7,875 nt of DNA from Fen-999 sp035654135 (GTDB taxonomy: Bacteria > Pseudomonadota > Gammaproteobacteria > Burkholderiales > Rhodocyclaceae). Positions 7,076-7,875 of this stretch are shown here, piece after piece. Positions within the stretch are counted from its first letter, which is position 1, and each line of letters opens with the position of its first letter. The DNA lies in NCBI GenBank assembly GCA_035654135.1, contig DASRXN010000097.1, forward strand, positions 1 through 7,875. Direction: 5' to 3'. Position numbers and translations under genes: made by a program. The notes under the pieces are model-generated. The model saw nothing but the letters and a program-made list of their open reading frames with translations. It had not been told where the DNA came from and did not search any database.

Positions 7076-7875
7076 GTGAACTGGTTGGCACTGTCACTTG
7101 GCATGCTCGCAATCTGCCTTCCTGCGCGCCTTGCCCTGGCGGCTGATCCCCCGATGGCGTCCGAACTGGCCGTGGCCCAAGTCATCGAAAGGAATGTTGC
7201 CGCACGGGGCGGATTGCCTGCGTGGCGAAAGATTCAGACCATGGCCTGGATCGGTCACATCGAGAGCGCCAATCATCCTGATGCCAGGTTGTCATTCATC
7301 CTGGAGCAGAAGCGCCAGAACAAGACACGTTTTGAAATCAGCAGGCAAAACCTGGCATCCGTACGTGTTTATGACGGTAAAGAAGGTTGGAAGCTCCGTC
7401 CTTCGGCAAATGGTACTCCCGAGGTAAAGCCCTATACGGCTGAGGAATTGGCTTTTGCAGCCGACGGCCAGGGTATCGAAGGGCCGCTCATGGATCATGC
7501 GGGTAAGGGTATCGACGTAACACTGGATGGCATGGATGAGGTCGAAGGACGTCAGTCCTATCGTTTGAGCGTCAAGTTGCCTTCGGGTGCCGTCCACCGT
7601 ATCTGGATCGATGCGGAGACATTTCTGGACATCAAGTACGACCGTCAGTCAAAGGATCCCGCTGGCAGGTCTGCCACCTTGTCGGTGTTTTATCGCGATT
7701 ACCGGAACATAGAAGGAGTGATGGTACCTCTGACCATGGAGACTGGTATCGGCGTCATGAAATCGCCGGACAGGATGGTGATTGACCGGGTTGTGCTGAA
7801 CCCGCCGCTAGACGATAGGTCATTTGCCAGGCCGCATGTTCAGGGAGGGCGACATGGTGCCATCGTCGATACTCG
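7076..7875 (+). CDS. LolA-like periplasmic protein, second tandem copy, GTG start, 3'-partial
   Basis: The frame opens at GTG three bases after the stop of its paralogue and is still open at the window end after 266 codons. Residues 1-22 are a hydrophobic signal peptide with probable cleavage after ALA before ADPP. The n-region is unusually uncharged (MNWLAL), and a weak LAIC at 11-14 is not a proper lipobox. The mature part matches its neighbour motif for motif: VIERNVAARGGLPAWR at 36-51, VYDGKEGWKLRP, VKPYTAEE, EGPLMDH, VEGRQSYRL, IWIDAETFLDI, FYRDYR and LNPPLDD. In an ungapped core of about 140 residues roughly half are identical, counted by eye. The first copy ends about 20 residues after NPPLDD, so this gene should stop just beyond the window. 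It is a co-transcribed duplicate with the same fold. Whether the pair forms a heterodimer or has separate ligands is unknown. Confidence 0.85.
   Translation, partial: MNWLALSLGMLAICLPARLALAADPPMASELAVAQVIERNVAARGGLPAWRKIQTMAWIGHIESANHPDARLSFILEQKRQNKTRFEISRQNLASVRVYDGKEGWKLRPSANGTPEVKPYTAEELAFAADGQGIEGPLMDHAGKGIDVTLDGMDEVEGRQSYRLSVKLPSGAVHRIWIDAETFLDIKYDRQSKDPAGRSATLSVFYRDYRNIEGVMVPLTMETGIGVMKSPDRMVIDRVVLNPPLDDRSFARPHVQGGRHGAIVDT
7843..7875 (+). other. Possible start of a further overlapping gene
   Basis: GGGAGGG at 7843-7849 is followed after 4 bases by ATG at 7854, in a different frame from the LolA-like gene. This frame stays open for the seven codons left (MVPSSIL). The tight overlaps elsewhere in this cluster make a sixth gene starting here plausible. 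Too little is visible to identify it, and a chance ATG cannot be excluded. Confidence 0.35.

Noticed and set aside
7076..7141. Lipoprotein signal in the second LolA-like protein (LAIC)
   Set aside because: Isoleucine just before the cysteine is not accepted in a lipobox, and a good signal peptidase I site (ALA before ADPP) follows.

Overview
The window looks like part of the chromosome of a GC-rich Gram-negative bacterium, most likely a proteobacterium. The evidence is the high-GC codon usage, strong Shine-Dalgarno sites, Sec-type signal peptides and LolA-like periplasmic proteins. No rRNA, tRNA or housekeeping gene is present to fix the taxon. All supported genes lie on the + strand, and every gene whose N-terminus is visible has a predicted signal peptide, so this is an operon-like block devoted to the cell envelope or outside.

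Positions 1-5196 are the 3' part of a very large gene whose start lies upstream of the window (1731 codons visible). It encodes a mosaic extracellular protein: two CnaB/SdrD-B-like beta-sandwich regions, an IPT/TIG-like module, a long pectate-lyase-type right-handed beta-helix rich in paired cysteines, a choice-of-anchor-Q-like closing segment, a Pro/Ala linker and a C-terminal concanavalin-like module. No catalytic or copper-binding motif is evident in the visible part.

A 128-base gap (5197-5324) with a weak hairpin leads into four tightly packed genes: a small exported helical protein with two mature cysteines (5325-5705), a 179-residue exported protein of an uncharacterised conserved-looking type (5702-6241, ATGA overlap with the gene before), and two tandem LolA-like paralogues (6272-7072 and 7076 to beyond the window end, the latter with a GTG start). 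A sixth gene may start at 7854 in another frame.

The simplest reading is a dedicated module. A giant adhesive or scaffold beta-helix protein is exported, and small periplasmic proteins, including a duplicated lipid- or lipoprotein-carrier-like fold, assist its maturation, surface delivery or interaction with a hydrophobic ligand. That joint role is inferred from gene order and signal peptides only; the substrate and reaction are unknown.
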